Assembly: GCA_963719885.1 (NCBI GenBank) | Contig: CAVRDP010000002.1 | Span: forward strand, 124,001 to 188,000 | Source of the DNA: JANXQG01 sp963719885 | Lineage (GTDB): Bacteria > Planctomycetota > Planctomycetia > Pirellulales > Thermoguttaceae | Reading direction: 5' to 3' | Length of the DNA stretch: 64,000 bases | Shown: in pieces, positions 43,783 to 53,234 of the stretch | How the letters are laid out: every line of letters begins with the position of its first letter | How positions within the stretch are numbered: position 1 is the stretch's first letter | Made by a program: the position numbers and the translations under genes | The notes under the pieces: generated by a model | What the model saw: the letters and a program-made list of their open reading frames with translations, nothing else | The model's database searches: none | What the model was told of the DNA's origin: nothing

Positions 43783-46329
43783 CTAGCCTGTAGGGAACGC
43801 CCTACAGCTGCACAGGCGATCCAATAGTTCGCCCCATTGTTTGCGGTTATAGTTGGTGGCTTGTTCGAAACGAGCTTCGGGCGGAATCCGCCGCAGGGCC
43901 AAGCGGGCCTGCTCCAGCGACGTGCGGGCCTCGGCCGGCCGATCCATCCGCCGGTAAACGTTGGCAATCTGTAAATAGGCGTCGAGTACTTCCGGGCTGG
44001 CGGCGTAATGATTCGCCGCCGACTGGTAGGCCCGCAGGGCCTGCGGATAACGCTCCAATTGGCAGCAAGTGTCGCCGACGGCAAAGCGGGAGTTTCGGAG
44101 AACGGCCTTTTCCTGTGGGGTCAAATCCTCCGTGTCGCGGCGGCTGAGGTTGTCTTGCAAGAATCCGTAGGCATCCAAAGCCCGCTGGAGCAGGCCGTGA
44201 ATTTCGTTCGCGCGTTCGCTACGGACCGCGGAGGAGACTTCCTTGCCCAGGCCCGCTCGCAGGTCCATCGCCCGGCGCCGCAAACTGTCGGCCAGCAGGT
44301 AGCGGGCGACGGTGACTTGCGGAGCGTCGGGGTAGCGCTCGAGCGCTTCGTCCAGACGCGGGATGGCCTCGCGATCGTGCGCGGCATTATGCAGGAGTTC
44401 GGCCAAAGCGAAGAGCGAATCGCGACATTCCTTGCTCGCCGGGGTCAATTGCTCGCCATCGAGGTTTTCCAGCAAGAAGGCTTCGGCCTGCTTCGGATCG
44501 CCCATGTCTATCGCGGCCCGGCTGGCCAACAGCCGTGCCCGATAAATGGCCACGTCGCGCGGGTGCTGTTGGATGCACTCCTGCAGCGACTGCAAGGCCC
44601 GCTCCGTTTCGCCCAGCGAAAGCTGGGCCTCGCCCAGATCGACCAAGGCCTGGGCGTGCCGCAGGCGGGACTCGTTGTGCATGTACAGCCGCAGCATTGC
44701 CGCCGCGTTGCGGAAGTCGTGGCCGGCAAGATACGCGCTGGCACTGGTCCAAAGCTTGTCCGGATACTCTCGGGTCGTAAACTGCTCGCGGGCTACCTCC
44801 CTGAAGCAGTCGCCGACCGGGCGGAATTGCCTGCGGGCCTGCTTGCGAAGCTCCTCGGCCTTCTCCGGCGGCAGATGTGCCGCCTGCTCCATGAGGTTGT
44901 CGCCCCAGGCTTGATGGATATGCGCCGTCAGCAGCAGGGTTTCGTCCTTGGGCATGAAATGCACGAGCAACTTGCTGAGCAGGACGGCAGTCTCATATTT
45001 TTCCGCCTTCAAGTATTCCCGGCAGGCGCCGACGAGGGATGCTTTCAACTGCGCACGATCGACCCACGGGTTGTAGAACTCGTCTTGCCGGGAATATGCC
45101 AACGTGAGTCGCCGATAGGCCGACACCGCCTCGGCATGGCGGCCCATGCGGCGGGCGATTTCGCCTTCCGCGTACAATGCCGCCAAAGACTCCGGCGTCT
45201 CGGGGAAGAGCCGCGAAGTCCGCTCCACTTCGTTGAGGGCTGCGGGCAGATCGCCCTGCTCCATCAAGCAAAGGCCAATCAGATAAGTCGCTTGCCGCGC
45301 GGCGCGGTTGTCGCCCAGATCCTGGCTCAACGCCTTACGGAACAAGTCGATCGCCGAGCGGAACTTTTCAGACACTATCGGGGTAAGTTCGTCCGTTCTG
45401 TGGGGTTTCAATGGTTGATTTGCGTCCAAAGACTTTCCGGATAGCTTCTCCTTGGCATCCTTGCTTTTCAGGGCCATGCCTTCACCGAGCGCCAGCCTTC
45501 CCCGCAGCAGCAAGATGTCGCAGCGCAGCAGCGGGTTATCGGGAATTTGGCCCAACGTTGCAACGCACTCTTTCCTGCGATTCATGCGCAGGAGAATCTG
45601 CGCCTGCTGGATCAAGATCGGCCGGCGCTCGCTATCGGAAAGTCGCGCATCGGCCAGCAGCTTCTGCGTTTCCGCCAGGGCCTTGTCGAGTTCCGGCGGT
45701 TGGGTCGTTGTGCGGGCTTCGATCAGCAGCAAACGGATCTCGGCCGTCCGATCGGCATTTTTCGGCAACGCCTGTTCGAGTACCGACAAGGCGTCTCGGA
45801 AACGGCCGCAGCGACAAAGGCTCTTGCCTAGGAGATACAGGCCGGCGGACTCGCGATGCTTGGGAAACCCTCGTTCCCGCGATCGGGCAAGATAAAGCGC
45901 GGCCAGGCGAAACGACTCGCGCCGCTGTGTGCCGCTGACGTCTTCCGCGGCCGTTGCGGCAAGGGATCCCAGGATGAAGTCGGGGCCACCCCAGTCTTCC
46001 GTCGTGAGGTCTTTGCTGACAGCCAGGCGTTCGGCCATGCTCTGGGCCTCGGCCGTGTTGCCACGATCCAACGCGCTGAGGGCCATGGCCAAGGAGACGG
46101 GTTTCGGCCTCGGCCTGTGATTGCGAAGGATCACGGCTGTCGAGGCGACGCCCATCACTATGGCCATATTGATCACCAGAACCAGCACCAGGCGGAAGGG
46201 ATCGGAAAACAGTCCTCCCAGCGCCGCTCGCAGGTTGCCGAAGATTCCGTCGACCATGTACCCATGGTCGTGGTCGGCGGCCGTTTCCGGCGGCGACACA
46301 TCGGGCGAAGTTTGGCGGTTTTCGGCCAT
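43783..46329 (-). CDS. Membrane-anchored TPR protein
   Basis: 848 residues. One membrane span near the N-terminus (FRLVLVLVINMAIVMGVAST) follows a short cytoplasmic part that carries a hairpin element (DHDHGYMVDGIFG). The rest is a long series of TPR-like helix pairs, for example RCGRFRDALSVLEQALPKNA, LSLGETERALQSLQECIQQH and LERYPQALRAYQSAANHYAA. Such proteins scaffold complexes; the partner here is unknown. Its position at the head of the flagellar cluster suggests, but does not prove, a link with motility or its control. Confidence 0.75.
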   Translation of the reverse strand: MAENRQTSPDVSPPETAADHDHGYMVDGIFGNLRAALGGLFSDPFRLVLVLVINMAIVMGVASTAVILRNHRPRPKPVSLAMALSALDRGNTAEAQSMAERLAVSKDLTTEDWGGPDFILGSLAATAAEDVSGTQRRESFRLAALYLARSRERGFPKHRESAGLYLLGKSLCRCGRFRDALSVLEQALPKNADRTAEIRLLLIEARTTTQPPELDKALAETQKLLADARLSDSERRPILIQQAQILLRMNRRKECVATLGQIPDNPLLRCDILLLRGRLALGEGMALKSKDAKEKLSGKSLDANQPLKPHRTDELTPIVSEKFRSAIDLFRKALSQDLGDNRAARQATYLIGLCLMEQGDLPAALNEVERTSRLFPETPESLAALYAEGEIARRMGRHAEAVSAYRRLTLAYSRQDEFYNPWVDRAQLKASLVGACREYLKAEKYETAVLLSKLLVHFMPKDETLLLTAHIHQAWGDNLMEQAAHLPPEKAEELRKQARRQFRPVGDCFREVAREQFTTREYPDKLWTSASAYLAGHDFRNAAAMLRLYMHNESRLRHAQALVDLGEAQLSLGETERALQSLQECIQQHPRDVAIYRARLLASRAAIDMGDPKQAEAFLLENLDGEQLTPASKECRDSLFALAELLHNAAHDREAIPRLDEALERYPDAPQVTVARYLLADSLRRRAMDLRAGLGKEVSSAVRSERANEIHGLLQRALDAYGFLQDNLSRRDTEDLTPQEKAVLRNSRFAVGDTCCQLERYPQALRAYQSAANHYAASPEVLDAYLQIANVYRRMDRPAEARTSLEQARLALRRIPPEARFEQATNYNRKQWGELLDRLCSCRAFPTG
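46251..46270. repeat. Covarying hairpin element, copy 31
   Basis: Arms extended to CGACCATG/CATGGTCG, loop TACC, so it is symmetrical. In the TPR gene, encoding DHGYMVDG. Confidence 0.88.
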
Positions 46330-46635
46330 GGTACGTCAAGCTTTCCAGCCTGACCTATTCATACGTCAGCTCGACCATGCGTACATGGTAGGCGAGTCTG
46401 ACCTATTTAGAGACACTTAAAGAACAAACGTGATTGACGCCGCCGGACGCCCGTGCCACGGCATGCGCGGCGCAAGACGAGGATACGGCGGGGAGTATGT
46501 ACCCGAAAAGCCGCGCGCATGTCAATGCACGTTTGGGGGAGAGAAGAGGAGACCAAAAGGCGGAAAGATGAAGGATGAAGGCGGAAGGATGAGTAAGAAA
46601 AAACGCCCTGACCTGCTTTATTCATCCTTCATCCG
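46330..46635. other. Repeat-rich spacer
   Basis: No gene. It holds a repeat of the AAGCTTTCCAGCCTGACC kind (46336), hairpin element 32, and inverted low-complexity words GGATGAAGGCGGAAGGATGA (46569) and TTCATCCTTCATCCGTCATC (46619). Confidence 0.7.
46372..46389 (-). repeat. Covarying hairpin element, copy 32
   Basis: Arms ACCATG/CATGGT, loop TACG; the GGGC flank is replaced. Intergenic. Confidence 0.8.
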
Positions 46636-47445
46636 TCATCCTTCTTTAACGGCCTTGCTGGCCTCGATCTGCTCGATGATCCAGCGATCGACGTCGGAAA
46701 GCATCTGCGGTGCAATTTCATGGCCGCACGGATAGAGCCGCAAGGTAATGGACATGCCCGCCGTGTGCAAGAGTCGCAAGTCGTCGCAGACCTGTTTCTC
46801 CTCATAAACTGTGCTGCGCCGGCCCGCGGCCAGGAAGACCGCCAATTGTCGGGCCTCGGGCAGGCGGGACAACGGAGCACCGCCCGTGGGCATGCAGCCA
46901 CCCAGCGAGAGTACACCGGCGAACTTGTAGGGGTGGTTCATGGCCACGCGAAGAGCCATCGTACCGCCCGTATCGAAGCCGGCCAGGAAGACCCGCCGTG
47001 CATGGATGTTGAAGCGGCGGAAGGCGATCTCGACCGAGTCGAAAATCCGCTGCTCGGCCTGCTGGAGATCCTGTTCCGCGTGCGACCAGCCATAGGCCGC
47101 CGACCCCCGACCCTGAGTACAGGGTGCCCGCGGTGTGCCCGCTGCCGGCAAGGAGATGGCCCCACTTCGCGGAGCGATAACCCCTTCACGCGAAGCGATA
47201 GCTCCTTCTTCCCGCGAAGCGAAAACAGGGGCCCGCGGAGCGACAGCCACATAATTTCGCATACTCACCAGCGGCATGATCCGCAACAACTGCCGCTCGT
47301 CCCAACCCGGCCCGTGCAGCCAGACCAGCAGCGGGTACGAATAACCCGGCTCGTAGTGTACCGGCGCAAAGATTGCATGGATCGTGTCCTGCTCGATCGT
47401 GCTGAACAAGCCCGACTGGATATCGAACGAAAGGGGCCTGTTCAA
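46636..47445 (-). CDS. Alpha/beta-hydrolase-fold protein with Asp in place of the nucleophile Ser
   Basis: 269 residues of the phospholipase/carboxylesterase type: YPLLVWLHGPGWDERQLLRI at the oxyanion site, the nucleophile elbow FLAGFDTGGTMALRVA, and the distal His in LYPCGHEIAP. The elbow reads G-F-D-T-G-G where esterases have G-F-S-Q-G-G, and the usual acid-loop HGxxD is AAGRRSTVYEE. Either it is catalytically changed or it is a non-enzymatic relative. About 45 residues near the middle (VFASREEGAIASREGVIAPR to APCTQGRGSAA) are read from GC-rich repeats and a hairpin element. No operon partner. Confidence 0.72.
   Translation of the reverse strand: MNRPLSFDIQSGLFSTIEQDTIHAIFAPVHYEPGYSYPLLVWLHGPGWDERQLLRIMPLVSMRNYVAVAPRAPVFASREEGAIASREGVIAPRSGAISLPAAGTPRAPCTQGRGSAAYGWSHAEQDLQQAEQRIFDSVEIAFRRFNIHARRVFLAGFDTGGTMALRVAMNHPYKFAGVLSLGGCMPTGGAPLSRLPEARQLAVFLAAGRRSTVYEEKQVCDDLRLLHTAGMSITLRLYPCGHEIAPQMLSDVDRWIIEQIEASKAVKEG
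47108..47129 (-). repeat. Covarying hairpin element, copy 33
   Basis: Arms ACCCTG/CAGGGT, loop TACT. In the alpha/beta-hydrolase-like gene, encoding RAPCTQGR. Confidence 0.92.
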
Positions 47446-47830
47446 TTTTCAAGGAAAAAGGGCCGCGGCGCCGGCACCTCGCGAAGCGAAGACTGGGGCA
47501 ACAACTGTCGCGGTTGGGTCATGGGTGATTCTCCCCAGAACGTGAGGTTGAAAAAGAGATCATCCAAACTTTAAGCGTTTGCCGTCAGTCTGTCAACCGC
47601 ATTCTGCGACGCGGTTTTTCCCGAAGAAATACGCCCATCGCAAAGAACCACGCGGTGGAAAAAGTGTGAGCGGCTGCGGCGCAGCTTTTGCTAGAGGGTA
47701 GGTCCCTTCTGCCGGAAGGGACTAATGTGCAACGCTTTAGTGAAAGGCCCAAGGTTCTTGAGCGATGGAAAGCACAACAGTCCCCCTCGGCAAGAGAGAC
47801 CTACTTGCTGGCACGTTCCTGCTGGCTTTG
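47446..47830. other. Gene-free stretch
   Basis: About 385 bases between two minus-strand genes with no supported reading frame. It begins with repeat words shared with the neighbouring gene (CGCGAAGCGAAGACTGGGGC at 47481), and GTCCCTTCTGCCGGAAGGGAC near 47702 is a short palindrome. Confidence 0.5.
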
Positions 47831-49048
47831 CTAGCATTGGTCCTGGGAATAACCATAGCGCTGGAAGAAACTCGCCCAGCGGCGGCTGATTTCCGCGGCC
47901 AACTCGGGCGGAAGTTGATAGCGATTGGTCTTGTAATCGGCCTTTTGGGCGAAGTAGGCCTCCATCTGCGGACGCACCGTTTCGAACCCGCCCAAATTCA
48001 ATTCGTCGTAGACCCGCTGCATTTGTTGGATCGGCTGGGCCACGAGGTCTTCGTAGCGCACTTCGCAGAATTGCCCCGCGGGGATCAAACTGCGATCGCG
48101 CTCGAAGACTTCATACATCCGCGAAAATGTGGCGAAGACGTGCTCTTCCAACCCCTCGTAGGTCGGCATTTGCAGACCATCGTTGCGATACAGCCGCTTC
48201 CAAAGGTTGATCGTCGAGGGGAAGATCACGTAGGGATTACGGATGATGTGGATGAAGCAGGCCTTGGGGAACATCTCCAGCAAGACCTTGATGCGGAAGG
48301 TGTGCGGCGGTGACTTCAAGACGATCCGCCGCGGCCTTCGCACCGTGAGACACTTGAGAAACCACGTCAGCCCGCTTTGCCACCGCGCCCGCTGACGCGG
48401 CGACACGTCCGCGAGCTCGAAAAACTCCTGGTTCTGTGGCGGATGGTTGGGAAAGGCGATCGTCAAGTACGGCGACAGCAAGCCCATGTTGCACAGGGCG
48501 AATTCGTCTTCTTGCGGGCAGTCCCAGCCCGCGGCCATGTTGTCCATCGGTCGCTGCTTCGGCAGCAATCCCCGCAAGACCGGCCGGAAAACGGGGGCCG
48601 TAAGCAGAAAGTGGTTCGGGCAAAAGCAATCGTAGGTGTTCGAATAGGTGTGTCGCTCGTCCAGGACCAGCAATTCGTGCAGCAACGTCGTGCCGGAGCG
48701 CCAGTGGCCGATCACGAAGATTGGATCCCCCCGGAGTTGCGTGCGGGCGATGCGGCGTCCCCAAAAGAGCGTTTGCAGCAGCCAGAGCCCAAAGTTCATG
48801 ATGCTGATAATCGCAATCAAAAGAGCCATAGCCCAGCGGCGGGGCGACATTTGCAAGCGATTCCGCAGCAAGAGGGGAAACCAGCCGGTGGCGATCATTC
48901 CGTCCCAGAATCGCAGGAACCAGGGCTTGTCCGTGTAGCCGCCCGAGCCAAGATCGTCAGATTTCTTTTGCATAGGCGCGAATGCCAACGACGAAGCAGG
49001 CCCAGCGGCCGAGGGCTTTTTCTGTCTCGAATCTTGTGCGGTCGTCAT
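47831..49048 (-). CDS. Sulfotransferase-family protein
   Basis: 405 residues. The 5'-phosphosulfate loop reads IFVIGHWRSGTTLLHELL, and the 3'-phosphate motif is HIIRNPYVIFPST; CEVRYEDLVAQP near the end is the third family block. An N-terminal hydrophobic stretch (WAMALLIAIISIMNFGLWLL) suggests membrane association. It transfers a sulfonyl group from PAPS to an unknown acceptor, perhaps a lipid or saccharide. The gene is divergent from a SulP-family sulfate transporter gene, with 152 bases between the starts, so a shared control region is plausible. Confidence 0.88.
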   Translation of the reverse strand: MTTAQDSRQKKPSAAGPASSLAFAPMQKKSDDLGSGGYTDKPWFLRFWDGMIATGWFPLLLRNRLQMSPRRWAMALLIAIISIMNFGLWLLQTLFWGRRIARTQLRGDPIFVIGHWRSGTTLLHELLVLDERHTYSNTYDCFCPNHFLLTAPVFRPVLRGLLPKQRPMDNMAAGWDCPQEDEFALCNMGLLSPYLTIAFPNHPPQNQEFFELADVSPRQRARWQSGLTWFLKCLTVRRPRRIVLKSPPHTFRIKVLLEMFPKACFIHIIRNPYVIFPSTINLWKRLYRNDGLQMPTYEGLEEHVFATFSRMYEVFERDRSLIPAGQFCEVRYEDLVAQPIQQMQRVYDELNLGGFETVRPQMEAYFAQKADYKTNRYQLPPELAAEISRRWASFFQRYGYSQDQC

Positions 49049-49200
49049 ATTTCTTTCGGGGAAAGCGTCGCATTACAGAAGCTTCATCATAGCAGGAGCA
49101 GCGGACGGGGCAAGATAGAAAAACGCGGATAGCCGCCGTGGGGGGGAATCCATATAATCAGGATAGTTGTAAGGACATATCGATCCAAGTCAGGACAACC

Positions 49201-50913
49201 ATGCGCATCTCGATCGGCCGCTGGAACATCGAGACACTAACTGCCCAGTTCTCTTTGTTGCAGGGGATCCTCCCCTTCGACCGGTCCAAACTCGTTCCGG
49301 AAGTCGTGGCGGGCATCACCCTAGCCGCGCTGGGCATTCCCGAGGTGATGGGCTATACCAAGATCATTGGCACCCCCGTGGTGACGGGACTCTACACGCT
49401 TTTGTTGCCCGTGCTCGTGTTCGCCATCTTCGGCTCATCGCGGCATCTCGTAGTCGCGGCCGACTCCGCGACGGCAGCCATGATCAGTTCCGCATTTGCC
49501 TCTTATGCCGCCGGCCCGCAGTACGTCGCCCTGACGAGCCTGGTGGCCTTGGCGGCGGGCGGATTACTGCTTCTTGCCCGCCTCCTCCGTCTCGGTTTTC
49601 TTGCCGATTTTCTCTCGCGTACGGTGCTGGTCGGTTTTCTTACCGGTGTCGGCGCCCAGGTCGCATTTGCGGAGTTGCCTGGACTGCTTGGTATGGAAGC
49701 CGGCGGTGAGGGTTTTTACGGCCATTTATTCTTCATGGCGAAACACCTCCGAGGGATTGATCCCGCAAGCGTTGGCATTGCGCTCGGCGTCGTCGGCATG
49801 ATCGTCGGATGCGAACGTTTCGCCCGCCGCTTTCCGGGTGCCCTCTTGGCCGTGGTCGGAATGATCGCAGTCAGCGCCATGTTCCATTGGGGAAACCACG
49901 GCATCAAGTTGGTGGGCGACGTCCCGAACGGATTGCCCACGCTCGGACTGCCGAACGTCACATGGAGCGATGTTGCGCTGGTCCTTCCCATCGCCTTTTC
50001 GTGTTGCATCGTCATCTTGGCCCAAAGCGCCGCCACGTCGCGGGCCTATGCGTTTCGCTATGGTGAGCGACTCGATGAGGACACGGACCTCGTGGGCCTC
50101 TCCTTCGCCAACCTGGCGGCAGGACTAAGCGGCACGTTCGTCGTCAACGGCAGCCCCACCAAAACGGCAATGGTCGATACGGCGGGCGGCCGCAGCCAGA
50201 TAGCGCAACTCGCCACTGCGGCGACAGTCCTTGTGGTTCTGCTCTTCCTGACGAAGCCGCTCAGTTACCTGCCCAGTGCGGTGCTCGCCGCCATCGTGTT
50301 CCTGATCGGCGTAAAACTGATCAAGCTTGGCGAGCTGGCCGAGATCCGTAAGAAATGCCGGAACGAGTTTGCCGTGGCGCTTGCCATCGCGGCCATCGTG
50401 CTGTTCATCGGCGTCAAACAAGGAATTATCGCGGCGATCGTGTTGTCGCTGTTGGACCACGTGCGGCAAGGCTACCGGCCGCATACGGCGATCGTCCTCA
50501 CCGATCCGCTGGAACACTGGCGGATGGGACCTGTCGTCCCGGGAAGCATGATTGAGCCGGGCCTGATAATGTATTGGTTCGGCGCGGAGCTTTACTACGC
50601 GAATGCAAACTATTTTGCCGAGCAAGCGTCGCACCTGGTCATCCATTCACCCTCGCCCGTACGCTGGTTCGTGGTCGATGCGGGGGCCATTGCCGACATC
50701 GATTATTCGGCCGGCAAGGCGCTCAAAGAGCTGCATCGCGAATTTGCCGGCCGAGGCGTCGTATTGGTCTTGACCCGGGTCAGCGAGAGCCTAAGAGCGG
50801 ACTTGGATCGCCAGCAGTTGACCGACGCAATCGGGGCCAATCGCATTTTTGGCTCTCGCAGAGATTGCCTCACGGCCTATCAAGCCTGGGGCGTGAAAGG
50901 CGGAAAATTGTAG
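49201..50913 (+). CDS. SulP-family anion (sulfate) transporter with STAS domain
   Basis: 570 residues. The N-terminal half has the SulP signature (VVAGITLAALGIPEVMGYTK, IIGTPVVTGLYTLLLPVLVF) and about 12 membrane segments. NGSPTKTAMVDTAGGRSQIA is the conserved site before the last spans. The C-terminal ~120 residues form a cytoplasmic STAS domain (RWFVVDAGAIADIDYSAGKA). Start at MRISIGRWNIETLTAQF; an upstream in-frame start lacks support. Sulfate or bicarbonate is the likely substrate; the divergent sulfotransferase gene favours sulfate. A palindromic repeat follows its stop. Confidence 0.92.
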   Translation: MRISIGRWNIETLTAQFSLLQGILPFDRSKLVPEVVAGITLAALGIPEVMGYTKIIGTPVVTGLYTLLLPVLVFAIFGSSRHLVVAADSATAAMISSAFASYAAGPQYVALTSLVALAAGGLLLLARLLRLGFLADFLSRTVLVGFLTGVGAQVAFAELPGLLGMEAGGEGFYGHLFFMAKHLRGIDPASVGIALGVVGMIVGCERFARRFPGALLAVVGMIAVSAMFHWGNHGIKLVGDVPNGLPTLGLPNVTWSDVALVLPIAFSCCIVILAQSAATSRAYAFRYGERLDEDTDLVGLSFANLAAGLSGTFVVNGSPTKTAMVDTAGGRSQIAQLATAATVLVVLLFLTKPLSYLPSAVLAAIVFLIGVKLIKLGELAEIRKKCRNEFAVALAIAAIVLFIGVKQGIIAAIVLSLLDHVRQGYRPHTAIVLTDPLEHWRMGPVVPGSMIEPGLIMYWFGAELYYANANYFAEQASHLVIHSPSPVRWFVVDAGAIADIDYSAGKALKELHREFAGRGVVLVLTRVSESLRADLDRQQLTDAIGANRIFGSRRDCLTAYQAWGVKGGKL

Positions 50914-50914
50914 T

Positions 50915-51020
50915 AGTAGGGTGGGCCGACGGGCACCGAGCGCAGCTTGGTCGGCGAGTCCCACCAACCAGGGTTCAGCATGTATTTTGGTGGGACTCGT
51001 TTCACTCGGCCCACCCTACT
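50915..51020. repeat. ~106-bp inverted-repeat element with a nested hairpin variant
   Basis: The ends AGTAGGGTGGGCCGA (50915-50929) and TCGGCCCACCCTACT (51006-51020) match perfectly over 15 bp, with a second inner pair GAGTCCCACCA / TGGTGGGACTC. Inside, GGGCACCGAGCGCAGCTTGG with arms ACCGAGC/GCTTGGT and the same GGGC and GTCGG flanks looks like another version of the short hairpin family. It may also act as a terminator between two convergent genes. Confidence 0.88.
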
Positions 51021-51021
51021 G

Positions 51022-52840
51022 CTATCGACTGCACCCGTCCGGGGCCTCTTCGGGGGAAGGCGGCGGGGCATTGTGGTGCGTCGTCCCGATAAGCCGGCCG
51101 ATCTCCTTGACGACCTCGGCCGGAACGATCAAGTGCAATTCCACTTCGTCGGCACCGCTCGTCACGGCGATCGCCAGCGGGGGCGTCGGGCCGAACTCGG
51201 GGATCTTCACACTGCTCCCGGGAGGCAACGCCGCGGCCATCGCCCGATTGACAAACTCCACGACGCCCTTGGGGCTACAGTACGCGCTTCCAGGCGGCGC
51301 CGGGCGGCAGCAAGGCCACAACCTTGGCAACCTCCGCGTCGGCCGCCAGGTCCGGCTTGCCTTCCTTGATTGCCGCGACCGCCTGGCGCAGAGGCCCTTG
51401 GCTCATGTAGCTGAAGACGACGGCGTGCTCGTTGCAGGGCACCAGCCAAGCCGTGATCTTTCCGCCGGGCCCGTACATGTTTTCGATGATCTTGACACTC
51501 TGAGCCGGCATATTGGGCATCTGCGGCACGTGCATCGTCACCTTCAATGCGGGGGTCCCGTCAAATTCAGTCTTCGCGACCTGGATCGGCTTAAACATCG
51601 GGCTCTCGATCTTCTCGGCAATCCGGTTATAGCGCGCGAGGAACTTTTCGTAGTCCGCCAGGTACGTCTCACTATTCTTTACCCGCATGATGCCCAACAT
51701 CCGGGCAAAGATCGGTTCGTCGCTTTGGCCTGCGCCGAGCACGAAGGAAAGGCCGCGGACTGCCGGGAATTTCTCTTTGCCAAGCGCGGAAAACGCCTCG
51801 GCTTGTTCCTCGCTCAGCCCGTACAGGCCGCGCATGTTCTTTATGAGACCGAAAGAGAAATCCATCAACTTGCCCATTGCCGCCTCGGAGAGCGGTCCGC
51901 CGACGGCGAAGACGAAAGGCCCGTCGGGCAGCCCCGCCAGGACGTTGTGCTTCGCTGGTTTCATCCCGGCGAAAACCCCGGCCCAATCGCCGCCGGGCAC
52001 CAGGCGGGCCCGCTCGGAAAGGCGGAGCACGCCTTGAGCGTCACGCTCCGCGCCGTAGCCGACAGACGCGACTTCCTTCTCGACCGCCTGGAAGAGCATC
52101 ACGTACATGTCGAGGGCCGCCGCGGCCTGTTTCGCCTGTCCCCCGGCCTGGGCCAAGAGCGGCTTGGCGGCGGCGATCCCCTGTTGCACCTTGGCCGAAA
52201 GCAAGCGGATTCCCGGCGCCAGCACGACCACGGCCGCATCCTTCTTCGCCAGCCAGGTCCGCCAAGGGGCCAACGTGGCAGGGATCTCGTCGGCCAGCTT
52301 CAGGTCTTTTTCTAGGGCCTCGCGGAAGGGCAGCATGGCAATCGCCGCGTAACCGCCGACGTTGCGGACCACCGACGGCGTGCCCCAAACCTGGATCGTC
52401 GTCACGCCGGCCTGCGTGTCTTCGGACTTGAATTGCTCAAGGAACTTGGCGTAATCGCTCACCGGGAGCAGCGCGATCATGCTCGGGAGACTCGTGGCGT
52501 CTTTGGGCGGCAGCACTAGCAAGGCGATGGGCCGATTCTTGTCGAGCCCTTTGCCGATCCCGTCGGGGCCCTGAAGCCTGGCGAGCAAGCTCGGGATCGG
52601 CAGCTTCATCTGTTGGCCCAACTCTTGAAGTTTGGCGTCCGCGGCGACCGGCCGATTGACGACCACGAATCCCAGGGCCTGTTCGGGAACCAGCTTGAGG
52701 ATATTTTCCTCCGCCCGGGCTTGTCCCGCAATGCCGGCCATTGCGGTGAAACAGGCGAGCAACACGACTCGTGGAAATCGACATCTCTGGCAGAAGAGAC
52801 GCCTTACGGAATCGGCAAACTGGGTTCTTGGGCGCAACAT
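51022..52840 (-). CDS. Secreted planctomycete protein of unknown function, one frameshift
   Basis: About 605 residues. The signal peptide (FPRVVLLACFTAMAGIAGQA, then RAEEN) is followed by NILKLVPEQALGFVVVNRPV, a start typical of a planctomycete-specific exported family. Long mixed alpha/beta regions carry no catalytic motif. Near the end LPPGAAWK is followed, one frame away, by AYCSPKGVVEFVNRAMAAAL, PPGSSVKIPEFGPTPPLAIA and EVELHLIVPAEVVKEIGRLI, so one base is missing near 51278-51290. The stop lies 1 base from the palindromic element at 50915-51020. Related proteins resemble self-assembling or proteomic 'DUF3352-like' exported proteins, but this comparison is from memory and weak. Confidence 0.7.
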
Positions 52841-53234
52841 GGAAAATCTCCTTTTGCTAGGTACTCAGGTTTGATGGTGGTTCAAACGACACAACACCGT
52901 CCCGCATACAGGACCAATATATCAGATCACAAGCAGGTGAGACGGCAACGAATCTCGTCCACCTACCCATACTATACCGAATTGGACGGAAAAGTTACTG
53001 CCGGGCGCTGGAACGTTGCGATTATTTCGTGCTGGTCATGAAAATGAGCAGGTAAGGACCGGCGAATCACTAACTGTCCGCTAACAAAGACGGCGAACGC
53101 CAGAGAAACTAGAAGTGCGAATCACGCAGGCGAAGCAGCAGGCTGGCGCGGGTTGTAGGGGTCAGCGTCATGGTGGTATCCTATTACTATACACAACCGA
53201 AAACGCCCGGCGTTACACGGAAGGCTAAGTCCCC
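52841..53234. other. Divergent promoter region without genes
   Basis: About 394 bases between a minus-strand and a plus-strand gene. Moderate AT content (52910-53060) compared with the genes. Promoters for both neighbours are expected; no unambiguous boxes seen. Confidence 0.5.
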
